Shown one piece after another: positions 21,168 to 34,500 of a DNA stretch of 64,000 nt (its first letter is position 1; every line of letters starts with the position of its first letter). A program made the position numbers and the translations under genes. The stretch spans positions 2,445,622 through 2,509,621 of the forward strand of contig NW_023998464.1 of the NCBI RefSeq assembly GCF_014805625.2, written 5' to 3'. This DNA comes from Glossina fuscipes. Lineage: Eukaryota; Arthropoda; Insecta; Diptera; Glossinidae. The notes under the pieces were generated by a model. That model did not search any database, was not told where the DNA came from, and worked only from the letters and a program-made list of their open reading frames with translations.

Positions 21168-21320
21168 CTAACTTTTACTTAGAGCCTTTTTTTTTCTTTG
21201 TACTAATATATCATAGAAGGGATTATGACTAATGGACTGCGTTAGGCGTTTAATCCATTCTTGTTGTTCCTCCTCAGTAGCGGCTGACATACGGTAAACA
21301 GTGTGTTTGCCTTCTACAAC
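21168..21320 (-). CDS. step: step last coding exon (PH domain end, basic tail)
   Basis: Codes [11 protein letters not shown], then [11 protein letters not shown] (the final PH helix) and [20 protein letters not shown], then TAG. The lysine-rich tail after the PH domain helps cytohesins bind acidic membranes. The acceptor is GACGTAG; the exon is in phase 0 and 153 bases long. Confidence 0.95.
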   Translation of the reverse strand, partial: VVEGKHTVYRMSAATEEEQQEWIKRLTQSISHNPFYDILVQRKKKALSKS

Positions 21321-22481
21321 CTACGTCAATCAAATTTATAATAATAGAAACGATTGAAATGAACGACTGCAGTGAGTTATTATTCACTATTATTGTTACC
21401 TTTCCTTCAGAATCAGTCTTGCAAGCTTTAATGATATCCGCCCCACCCGTAGCAAACAGTTCAAAACAATTTGGCTTACTACGATCGTGAATTTCCCGCA
21501 CCTACACGCGCAAGATATGCTTCTTGTTATTTATGTTAATTTTCGATTTTCTTTTCGTAATATTTCTTACCGATATATTTTCTAAGGGTATAATTCCGCG
21601 TGGCTCTTTATCTGTTGTATATTCAAAATAATACAAGCAATTATCATTTAATATAAACCAGCGTCGTTTCCACGATTTGTATCTATCGCAAAATATAACA
21701 ACAAATTATTATTAATATTTTATTAATTGTATGTAATGTATTTTATGTACCTTCCCCCTTGCTTCCAAAGCCATCCTTCTTTATCTGGATTAAAGAATGT
21801 ATGCATTAGATCATTTCCATCATCCTGCGGTATTTTAAACGGTTCTGTTCGTATCGATTCATAGAGAGATTCTAATAGAGTTCTCGGCAAATCTCCACCG
21901 TTATTGATGCCCCGGTTCATCGATATGAATTGCTCGACTGTTGGTTTGTCTTTAACCTAAAATGTGAAAAAAGAAAATAGAAAATAAATTTAGATCGCTG
22001 CCATTCATCTGAAGATTTCATTGCATTAAAATCGCTAGTAGTTAGGTGGATTTTATTAAATCGTTTCTGCACCCATCACATTGAAGCGTTTAGACTTTTA
22101 GTAATTTTGTTAATTCTTTTCTACATTCACTGTATACACCATAATGTATTTTTATTTGATATCTCTGCATTCGCTGGAATATGGGTCAACTTTTCTTATT
22201 CAAGTTTTCGTATGCATGTACATAACATACGACGTGGAAACATCACTCAATAAGTTGTAAGTAGGATGATTTGTAGACGTCGTTACCATTGATGAACTCA
22301 TATTTCGGTTGAAGGTAGCCGTTATCTAAAACCCATATAGACTCGCCAATACTTGCGACACATATATATGTAAAAATTAACCACTAAACGGAAGCTGGTA
22401 AGGCACATTTGATTCGACAGAGATTTTTGATTGGAAAATTAGAAAATATTTAGAAAATAAAACGCGTATAAAACAGTGCAC

Positions 22482-22536
<55 letters not shown>

Positions 22537-25500
22537 ATTTCCTCCAAAAAAAGTGGTGTTAAAACTTTTCTGTCACCACAAGGTTGCTTCTTCTTTTCCG
22601 TTTTTTAATATGATTAATCGCTTAGGGGATGTCCCCTTATACGTTGGGAAACAAATTTTTATTTTTCACGGATAGTTCCAAACGTCTCAGAATTATATGT
22701 AATTCATTTACTGCTGTTATTAAGTCGAAACTGAAAATATTGCTTAATAAATGATCTAAGTGATTAGGGGAATAGTGAAAAAGTTATTCTTATTGATTGA
22801 CTTGAAAAAAATTTACATACAGCTGCTAAAGAAACGAAATCCTTAATAAAAATCAAAATATGACTAAATATTTCGTCGATTTGCTTACCGATGGATTATG
22901 TAGCGAAGTGTTTAACATAATGATGGCGAAACTTAAAACATAGCAGGTATCCGTGTTGGTGAATATATCTGGGTTAAGTTGGCAATAGCGTTGAGCGAAA
23001 CACTCCATCATACGATCGATTTTCTGAGCCTCACCAGGCAAGCGAAACGACCATAAAAATTGTCTTTGAAATAAAAAAACAAATCTTACTTCTCTTCTGA
23101 AGTTTCAATTCAGAGTTTGTTAAGCTCACCGTAAAGCTTGAACTAGTATTAAGTTTGTGAAATCGTGTAAAGCGACAAATGCTTTCAAAACGTCTTTATT
23201 GAAGTCATTGTTCTCTCCCAAGTAATCACCTGGAATTTAAAACAAAAAAAGACAAAGTAATTTATTGCATCTTTGCAATTTTTAAGTGTGAAAAAAGTAA
23301 AAACACTGTAGTGGGGCATGGCCCAGTATTAAATACTCTTTACCATCCTACAGTTATTCAAATAACTCTTCAAGATAAGTCTTTATATGGGAAAGGAACC
23401 AATGACCAATGACCATTGATCCACTCCGAGCCAGTGCGGCCAATTTCATCAAAGTATTTAAAAAACTTTCGCCTCTTGACAGGCAAACGGGCAGGCATGC
23501 TCCGAATCATTTTTCGAATCGATCGGTATAGTAAAAGATGGGTCTATCTCAAGTCCTTCTGGCTCTTGCATATATCAGCGCAAACTTAATATACCCTTGC
23601 ACCAAGGACGATGAAGGGTATATTTAATGTTTACTTAATCAGTGATATTTAATTAACGTAACGTAACCGTTACAAATTATAATTTTATGAAAATTACCGC
23701 TTATTTTTCACACATGATTGCGTTTCGATAAATAAGTAGTTAAGTAAGTAAGGATAACATTTTTGTGATAAGTTGCATTACTTCTGGGGCATTGGCAGAT
23801 TTACAACAAAATAAGTTTAATTTACCTTAAGCCTTTACCACATAATTTTTAAATAATTAAATAAATTTTTTAATAAAACAAGCGTTCAGTCTTTGCAGTG
23901 AAAAAGTTAAGCGAACGACTCTTCATTCTTGCTTTTATTTTTACGTATTTGAAAAAAAAAAAAATAAAGTCAAAAAATCGTATTTTTTGTCTATTTATTT
24001 ATTGTATTGAGCTTTTTTTTTTTTTGTTTTTAAGTGCGATATGCGCCATTGTCTGCGTTGTTTAATCTTCATTTTCTTTTTCTTCATTTCATTTTGGCAT
24101 AAAAAATTTTTGCTCTTTTCTGTCCTCTCTGATATATACATCCATATATATGTATAGAATATGTTTGTCTTAAATAAATGCTTACATAAATATCATACCT
24201 ATTGCAGTTTTATTGAGGCCTTCACCTTTGTAAAGAAAATGTGCAACATCCTGTGGATCATGCCGTAGTAAACGATTTTCGACTAAATATTCGATGCCTG
24301 GAAATAAAGCAAATAAAAAATATATAAAAATTTTTTAAAGGTTGTGTGGTAGCAGATAAGTAATTCGTTAGATTTGTTTGATTAAAAGGCGAAAAAAAGA
24401 CTTTAGTTGGTTGAAAGGGCTCGCACTTTTGGACTTTGGATTTTGAATACGGCCTAACTGCCTTAAAAACATAGAAACGTTATTTTTATCTTAAACATAT
24501 TTTTAGACTTTTAACCACTACTTATATGATTGCTATATTTATTAGGTATTCGACAAATTCTTTAAGTATTCAAGTTCCCGATGACCACAACGGAGTAACT
24601 ACTTATCAGCTCCATGGCAACAATGATTTCTTTCGTTCTTTTCATTTAAGTTTTCAAAGCACAGCAAGGCAATGCCAATGCCATTCATTTAAATATAGCG
24701 AGAACCAAAGTTTGGATCTTCGTTTTGGTCCCACACGGTGGTTTATAAGTTATATACTACGTACCTTATCGTTAGACTTAAGGGGAGAGTCTTCTTATAT
24801 TCTTAGGCCCGGGAAGATTCATAGGCAAAGAGCGAAGGAAGCAGTATTTGGGTACATATGATTTAAAAGTGAAAACATATAGAAACGTTGAAAAGACCGT
24901 CATGTTGTTCCAAAGACGGGCAATGCGATTAGCGAGCGATAAGTCCCTGTTAAGGGATTTGATTGGTGGACAAACCTCTTTTACCTCTGCAGAACATTTA
25001 CACTGAATGTATCTGCAAGCATATCAATGACCACTTTCTGCGCGGGGACATTTACACTCTCAAGGTCGTGGAGAGTTTTGGATATTTTCTCGACCTCTCG
25101 TTTAGCTTTACGCGGTCGAGAACTTTCAGACAAGATCTAGAGCATTTTTTGTAGGCTTTTAAACGACCTAGGCCCTTGCCTGCGCTTTTTCAATACTGAA
25201 TACAGATGTTACATAACGAAAGACGTTTTGTGTGCTTATGTCCGAAATACCAAGACCTGCCGATTCTTTTACACTGATATCAACAAAATAGAGGAGTTGT
25301 TCAATAGCTTTTAATTGCCGTAAGAGATAGAATTGCACTTTGGTAGCGTTCACCCTAATTGCTCAACTTATTTTCTTGAGACAACGAAGACGTGTGTCAT
25401 TAATTATGCAGGGCTTAGTTTATAACTGAGTTTGCCGCTATTTTGAAGCAATTTTTTAAAAGAAGAATAATTTTCCAAATTTCTCTACAACACTGGCTAA

Positions 25501-28500
25501 ATAACCGGCTGGACTACATTTTTGAACACCCTTCCAAACAATCTTTCTTTGCAAAACTGATTCTTTATGGTACAAAGATCCAATTTTCAATATTTCATGG
25601 TCAATTGTTACATAATAGTAAATTGGCAAAGAAACCTTACCGTAGGTCTATTTTGTGGGCACCACCGCATATAAGAATGCTCAGGAAAAGTAAATCCTTA
25701 TATGCCAAAAACACCTCATTATTAATTTTTTTATGATAAATATTTGTATTTGATAATAATTAAATGTAAAAATTATGTAGACGTAATTAAAACCACATGG
25801 GTCTATTTCTTGGGCCCAACTTAATTTTTAATATTTTATGATCAAATGCATAGTAATTTTTCAACCAAAAAATTAACGATAGGGAATTTGAATCATAGAG
25901 GTCTATTCTTTTGGACGCTAACATATAGGCGCTGTCACGAAACGCAAACTCGCATATGTAGAGAAAAGCTAACCTTCCGATATGCAGGCTTTCATGAACA
26001 TTATGGCTTTGCCTGACAATAATGTGTTCCTTTTGGTGTATTATTACCAAAACTTGCACTCGGCGAAGAGTTGTAGGTAATGTAGTGGTCGGCACTGCCT
26101 GACTATAATATTATTTTATTTTTTGTTTTGTTTCATAGTTTTTCGATTTCATTTCAATTTTTTTTATCCTTTTTTTTATTTTAATGGGTGCAATAATAGC
26201 GGACAGCTGGCTATTAGACAAGGCTACTGATACCTCTGCTTTACTGGGACGATACGGCTCTTCGCAATTTCATATAATATGTTCGTAAGCTTGTAAGCAC
26301 ACATATATATGTGCAAACGCAATTTCATTGGGTTTATATGTCACACGTCAACTATTTTAGGGAATCAATTACAAAATAACAACTGATTTAGAAGAGAAAA
26401 TTACTTTTTTGATGTAATATTATGGCATATTTAATTAATTGGTGCCGAATCGCATTACAGTTAAACGTGTCAACTACAGACACCATAATCTTGTATAATT
26501 TTCAAGCAGACAATGAATGGATGCCGTGAAAATCAACTCAAAAGCAGACAAGTGGGCATAAGTGAAATAAGGGAAATTGTAAGCTAATTGCGTGTGGAAT
26601 TAATCACTACCCACAGTAGAAATGACTCAAATAAAAAGCAAATTAGAATGTATTTCAAAATAATGTAATAGCATTGAAAACGGGTTCGTTCTAATTGTAA
26701 TTGCAAAAAAAAAATATTGTCAGAAAAAATTTCAATGGAAAGGTGAAAGGATTCATGTTGCAACTTACTTGTCATCTACAAGCTTTTTCATTCCAATTCT
26801 TATACACTGCTTTTTCATGACTATTTTCCCAGGCTTCCGTAAAACCTTTTTCAGACGTTCATGCATATACTTGAGGAGATTGAATAGATTGTATCATATT
26901 CGTTTGATGCCCGCTTTTCCCACATAATGTTTGAAATCTCAAAGCCATAAGATTCTAAATTGATATAGAATTTCTAAACAGTTTAGAAAGTAAAGTTTAA
27001 AACAGGTTCATATCTAAGAATCTGAATAATCGAAATATAATACCACCATACCAGTAGGCATTGGTTACCCTACACTACATGTATAATCTAAAGACCAGCA
27101 GAATTTTGTATAGGCCATAGTAAATTAAAAATTGTTGCTGTAGGTCTCAATTTTAATTGATTGTGGAACATAGTTGAACAACTTCAAAGGCTAAAAAAAG
27201 TTCCTACCTTTGCTCTCAAAAATTTACAATGTGCGACAGATATGGATCTAGAATTTGATGGATGTTAATTTTGATATTGTTTGTTCTCAATTCTATTTTC
27301 TAACAATTTCTCGTCTCTAGGATTTTAAAGAAGTTACGTTATTTTCATACCCTTCATCGAAGAATGAGGGATATATATATTTTGTCAAGGCGTTTGCAAC
27401 ATCCAGAAGAAGGATAAGAAGTATTATAATGTATATATGTTCTTGATCAACATCAAATGCCGATTAAAGCATATCTCTCTGTCTATCTGATTTTGTAATG
27501 GCCGTGGTAAGTATTCTCTTGGTCGCAAAAATGCGCCAATCGGCTTCAAATTTGGCACAAAGGTTAATATTCCGATTGAGCCAAATCGGTCAATGGATAT
27601 AACCACAGAACGAAATAACCTGCGACTATGTTTTCAAGTATAAAAAAATTTGGACTTTTTTTTGTGGGGAAAGTCAACTACACCCACGCAAAATTATAGA
27701 GTATGGAAATCTCGTTTTTTCCTGTTTTCCTTTTTTTCAGTATTTTTTAGGATAAACGTGATGCATATACATTATTCGGTTGCGGTTGAGTATTATGTTC
27801 TTACTTGTTTACCTTTGCTTCTCTCTTCAGTGAAACATATATTCGATGAAGTCATTATAGAATCTCACTACGCTGATCTTTAATTAAAAAATAATTATAA
27901 AGATATTGTTCAAAATTATAATCAAAAAGCCGCAGATTTTAGGATATTTGCTTTCAAAATTGATGGTATTGTCTGATCACTGAGCCAAAACATAAACAAG
28001 CTGCGGTTATTACAGTCAAACGCAATAATAAATTGCAAACTTTTAGATGATATTTTATACACGTTTATAAAAATATGAAAAGTGCACATACCTAAGCGTA
28101 CGTGCAAAGTTATGGTTATGCAGATATCAAATTATTATTATGGTTATAATGCATTGAACTAAGGGCGCGTTCACTACCTATGTGATAGTCAATCAATTTC
28201 ATGCGAAACATATTGCGCACAATAATTTATTCGAAAGGCGGAAATTAAACTGAAACCGTAAGCGCTCTCATGACCGCAATGCGTTTGCTTACGTTTGCTT
28301 GAAATATGTTATCTAAAATGTAGAGCTTCCTTTAAAAGAGGAAGCCATTGCAGAAGTCTAAAAAAAGGTGTTTTTTTTGGAATTATAAAGTAAAAGAACA
28401 CTAGTGTTGAAAAAGGTTATTAGGCGTATATTTGAGTATTAAAAACCGAATAAAAGTACAATAGTAGGACACAGACCACTATTGAGTATCCCATATCACG

Positions 28501-31500
28501 TCGACTGATCTAGCTATTCATGTCACGATATATGGGGACCGGTCGAAGAGATGATACGACCCATTTTCATGAACCAAAACATGTCAGTGTAGCAAATTTC
28601 ATTAAAATATCCCAAAAATTGCGACCTATATCCTGATAGTTTGAACACAAGAAAATAAGCCGGGCAGAGAAGCAGAGGATGGATCTACATCGAGTACTCA
28701 ATATACCCATGTGCCACAAGTGGCATAGGAAATAAAAAAATGCTAACTCCGAAGTTATTCTCGCGAGTTATCTTTAATTAAAGAGGCTTTTAATAAAGGA
28801 GCTCGCTGTTGTTGGTGCAAATTTGAATCAAAAAAAATCTTACAGATATAATTTCTCATATAAGTTTAATTTATCAAAAATCTCTTACAGTGTCGGGTAG
28901 GGAAAGTTATTTTAAAAATATTCTACGAAATTCGAATAAGAAAAGGGTGAAAATTGTAGAAGCTGTCTTCTCAGCCGTTTACAAAAATCAAGCTTCGAGA
29001 AAAACTCTCTTTAAGGGTTGGAACGCTATCTTGCAGCACGGTTTTTATGTTATAAAAAATCTTGTACTAATTTTTAGAATTAATCTAGAATACAAAAGCT
29101 ACATAAACCCTGCGTCATGTTCAAACATTCCTCCAAATTGCCATTCCTCAACGAATTTATCCTAGAAGGCCTCACTTTCGTTGCATGACTCTAGGACAAA
29201 AGCGTGAGTTTTATACTTCAGATTTTGCAAAATGGCAGAGAAAACAGTAAAAAAGATTTACAGACCAACTAAGAACTAACATTAAAATTTGCTCCGCAAA
29301 CTTTTAATTTCTTGATAGAAGCATTACATTGGTCCCCTTCCAATTGCTCTCAACTTTAGAACCATTCACTCAGTCGTCTCGACGAAACTACACGAGCGTA
29401 TTTTTATTTGGAGACGCCAGTTAATGAGTATAAATGCTTTTTAAAAATATCTGCTACCGGAACAAAGAAATAAGAAATCAACAGGCAGAACTTGTAAGGT
29501 GTTCCGGTTCAAAATCACTGCTCTCGGCCCGTTTGGAAAAAAGTCCAGAGTAATGCACTTTTTTCACGTATTCAAAGCATCTCCTACGCCAATAAAAAAA
29601 AAATGTACAAAATGTACAGTGTCCCCTCCCTTAATTGATGAATGTAACGTAACGTAAATAGAACTCATAGATATCGCAAAGTACTATAAGTTGAATAAGT
29701 TAAGCGCCACACAGTTTCTCTTATGTAGAAGTCAAGACTCGTTTTTGTTCCCAATTTTCGCCGATCAATATTTAATTTAGTTATTTAACTTCGGCTGCCT
29801 TTACATCTAGTCGCTTTTGAAGCCTTTCAAAATCTATATAAGCGAGTGACTTTATTAATTTGAATAACCCAATTGCACAAGTAACAAACAAGTAACTAGG
29901 TAAACATTTGTAAAAGATAGTAACGGCGCGTTCCTTATATGTTGAATAAACTGCAATGTTTGCAATTCCGTATAACCATTTCATTTCAATTCATCCAATT
30001 ATTTCGCCCAAAAGAAGTGCGATTGTTTGTAATCAATTGCTCAAATGCATGAACAAACACCTTAACACCGTTGAAATATTTTCCCACTTCGTTATGACGC
30101 AAGCACTGCTTTCATTGGGCCGCTGCTTCTTATCAGTTGATTGTTGTTAGATTTGCGTCACTATTTATTTATTATGTTAATACCGTCATCGTAGGTCTAC
30201 GATTAACATACTTTACGTACACCTACTTTTGCTATCTTCTATTCTACTTCGCGATCATTACGATGGGATTAATTTGTTATTATTAGCATTTATATTTTGG
30301 CCTTGTTTACCTTAGTTTAATTGCGTTAATTTGTAAAGTGTGCGCGCGATACTGGAGATAATTGTTTACTTTATGACTAATGAAAATATCTCAACGAGTT
30401 GGGAGAAATTTAAAGCAATTTTTAAGATCGATTTAGAGACAATGATAAGTGAAATAACTGGATTATGTTAAGTACATTAGTAATTTATTAGAGATCTCAT
30501 TAAATAAGAAAACTAAACCTGTCCCTATTATCACTACCATTACGCTTTTAAAACAAAAACAAAACTCGGAATGATTTGCTATTTACTATTTAGCTCTCGC
30601 CAATGGTTTCGTCGAAGGAATTTTTTTACATTATGCTCAGGTGCATTAGCATTTATAATTTTGTATATCTATTTGTTTAGCGCTCAAAGCTTTATTTAAA
30701 TTTACGATCTTTAGAGTTTTTTAATGAAGAAACTAATTAAAAAATTCATCTAAAGCGGCCTAAGCTTTTTTTTAGTCGTAGACACTTGTACTACACTTTG
30801 CCGAAACTAACCTCAATTTCTGGGCAAGAAAAACAATACAGTAAAAGCTCCTTATTCGCGAGGGATACGTTCCATAAAAATGCCGCGAATACAGAAAACA
30901 CGAACACGGAATGGTAATTTATGTGGGTGACAAAATAAAAAAAAAAAAAAAATATATAAAAAATCAATTTAATTGAATACGAATGTGGATTTAGCACAGC
31001 CTCTTTAGGCAATTTGTTATTTGGGGAAATTACTCAGCTGAAATGAACTACATTTGAGATTTTCGCAACAATACTTTGTTCATTGAGTAATAAGGTTCCT
31101 TTCATTCTGTTTGTTTACATTCTCAAAAACCGCGAATAAAGAAATTTATAGCCGCGAATATGGGAATTGCGCATTTTTTTCATCCGCGAATAGTGAAACC
31201 GCGAATAGGGATCTTTTACTGTACTCTGTACTGTAAGACATGAAATAAAGTTGAGTGAATTGCAACAGGTAGGCACTTTGTCGGCGCAACTTTTGCCCGG
31301 TTGTACGCGCTGTTGTTTATGAGTAATCCAATGTTTGCTGCACTTGAAAACGAGACGTTCTTAACATAGAAGGTAGTATAGGTGCGTCCTTCGACCGATC
31401 CAGCCCATTTCCAATTCCAAGCTGCGGCCAAGAACTTTCAATGCTTGTACCAATTTTGAAGCCGACAGCTTCGTTTTTGCGACCACGGGAATGTTTACAC

Positions 31501-34500
31501 CAGTCGGACATGCTTACATCGATTCGTAATTTGATGCTAGTCGAGAATATATACACTGACCATGGTCCCTGAAAACGACTCAGACTACATAAAATCTTCA
31601 TAGTCTCAGTAAGAAAAAGACATGATTTTATTATAGTTCATCTTTCGTACTCGTATTCGGGCCGTGTTTGTCTTAGTTTAGGGGGCTAAATTTGCATAAT
31701 TATAAGGTCCACATCTTTTAATTTAATAAAAGAGAACAAACTTGAAATAGTATGAGATTTGTAGCTAAGCATGTCTAAGAGAAACTAAAGGAACAAATTT
31801 TCGCAATATTTTTGCATTTCCAATTTATAGAAGATTTTTATTTAAAATTTGATGCAAAACGATATCAGGATAACTTGAGGGATCTAATGTAACGCTATCT
31901 TTATCAAATCTAAAAGGAAGCTTTGCCAATTTCTGCAAATGCTGTAGATTCGTATGATTTACTTTAAAGCCAAAGGGCTTTCTTACTCTTGCAGCGCGTA
32001 ACACATGAATTCCCACTCTTATGGTTTGGCTTCTCCTTTAAATCACTAAATGAACTTAAGCAGATAATTTTGATAGAAATGCTTCTGTGAACTGATATAA
32101 AATTATAGCATTGACCTTATGAAAGAACAAGTGAAAGCTACTTGCAGGATAAAGATGCTTTCATATTGGATTGTAAGTGGTAAAGAATCGAAGAAAGACT
32201 TTAGTAAATGTTGTTTCTAGTGATTAAGTGGGCAAAGCTACAAAATACCTTTTTTCGGATCCATATTGAACTTTTTCCGTCCTATGGACATCTGTTTGTC
32301 CTTATTGGAATGTTTGCAGTCTTCAGGCACGTCGAGCGCCTCCATCTCAGAAACCACTTCACAAAGCTCATCTTTGATTTGCTGTAATTAAAAAAAAAAA
32401 AAACTTGTTTTACGAAATAATTTAAAAAAAAAAGTTTTTTTTTATTTAAGAGGACTGCAGCACTGAAATACATTTGCATCGTGCTCCATGGAAAATAATT
32501 TTCTTTTTATAATTTTTACTCCAGCATGCATTTACAATGCAAGCTATGTAGACACATACCATGAAATCATATTTTCACATTTTAGTGCATATTGCACCCT
32601 ACATCTCCATTCATTGTGTTCAGTGCTTAAAAGCGCTTGTAGTGAATATTAAATATGCATCCGGTCGCAACCGATTGCATCCGTATGCAATATAAAAAAT
32701 TTTTAAATACTTTTGATCGAAGCAGTTGGTCGGTTCAAATATATCTTTATTAGGAAAATTTTGAAGCATTATTGCCTTTCCGCCTGATTTTTTCACTTTC
32801 ATACCTTCCTGTAGAAATATATTAAGACTTGAAATCAAAAGTTCTGCTTTCATAATTTAATTATTTTTAATATTCTTTAATTTTTATAATCTTCAATAAA
32901 CGATGGCGAATGCACAGACGAAAATGGCTAAATTCACGAAAATTCGCCTCTTATGTGTTTTAGAAAAATAATAGATTCAAAACATCTCAAGTACACAATT
33001 GGATTGAAGATCGCAAGATCTTTAAACACATACGGCCGAATATTTTCGTTCACAAAAAAATTTGCTTAGTTTTCATAGGAAACTTATTGATAATACACCA
33101 AAAAGCGAAATAAAAGAAAGAAAGTAAATCTCGGAATGTCTGGATGTTCTTAAAGTTCTTCCTCACAAGAATCTCTCCTATGTTTATGTGTATATGTGCA
33201 TAAATTACTTGTTCTCAACTCTTCAACATTTTGCAAATAGATTAAATTAAATTTATCGAATTTATTTAATGAGTAAGACATCAAGCCGACCTTCGTGGAG
33301 ACACATTCCTCATGGCACGCACATTGAAATTAACTTATGCCTTACAAAAATATTGATGAAATAATTTTCACATGTTGATATCAACCATTAACAAAGACGT
33401 TGACTTTCCTTTAACCTTTCATTTTCAATGTATGCAAATATGCATCGTTGAAATCACGATACACGTATGTATATATATGCTTGTTACACATTTATTCTTC
33501 GTGACTATGACACAACTTAAAGAAATGGACCACAGAGCAGTTGGCAAGACAATTTTCATACACTATACAGTGGGTCCGTTGGCACCGAAAAATCGTCTTT
33601 ACGGCCTACACCGTTTTTGGTACGCTGGTATATTGATTTCACTGGTACACTGAGGTGGTTTTACCTAAAGACGAACGCCATTGAAAATGGTTCGGACCGA
33701 ACCACTTTTCCGTTATATGAAGACCTGTGAAGTCAAGTAGTTTAAGTAGGTTAAGTAGGTGGGCCGTGGCCCACTATATTATTTTTGCTTCTTAGTAAAT
33801 GATATCGATAATGATTTTAACGCTTTGCTGTCAAATATTAGATCACTATTTAACGATTTGAAATTTTATGGGCCTATAATTGCCTTTTAATTACTCGTTT
33901 TTAGGTTAAGTGTATCTTCAAATTCGGCTTATGAAAATTAAATTGAGATTTCATTGATTAATTTTGAGAATTTTGAAATTGTAGCATTACACCTGGAGGC
34001 GGTTAAATAAAGTTAAAGTAAAGTAAAGCGGCTACTTTCGCTCAGTAAGCAGATTTTCTAATTGAATTCTTAAAATATGTATTGATCGGGCTATAACTCA
34101 CCTTAATATACGAGATGGGTCTGTGTAACTTTGAAAAACTTACGACTACGTTCGTATGATTTGGTAACATGGACTCGTATAAAAACGGAAAAAGAATGAG
34201 ATAGAAAATGTGTATCGATAAATTTTTATACGTTTCTCTCTCTCTCTAAAGAAATAAATTAATTTTTGTAATACATCAAACCACAATATGCGGATTTGGT
34301 TTTGTCTTATGTTTTGTCTGTTTTTGGATGTTTTGCTGTTTATTGTAAATAGTCATTTTCAAGAAAAAATAATGAAAACTAAAATCGACAAGCGTTCAGT
34401 GCCCGCAAGCGTGTTCTGCATTCATATTAGCTTTTACGTTCTTACGTAACTTGCAAATGCGCTCAGTTAGGGATTTTGTGAAATGCATATGTTCCTCTTG

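Noticed and set aside
24880..25150. LINE reverse transcriptase end on the plus strand
   Set aside because: Only a few residues resemble the expected block, and the better, still weak, match nearby is on the minus strand.
25787..26095. 102-codon minus ORF in a step intron
   Set aside because: No domain, no splice signals in phase with step, and composition close to random.
31216..31601. Two overlapping minus ORFs (71 and 94 codons)
   Set aside because: They fall entirely within a family C repeat copy, and the two frames share the same DNA.
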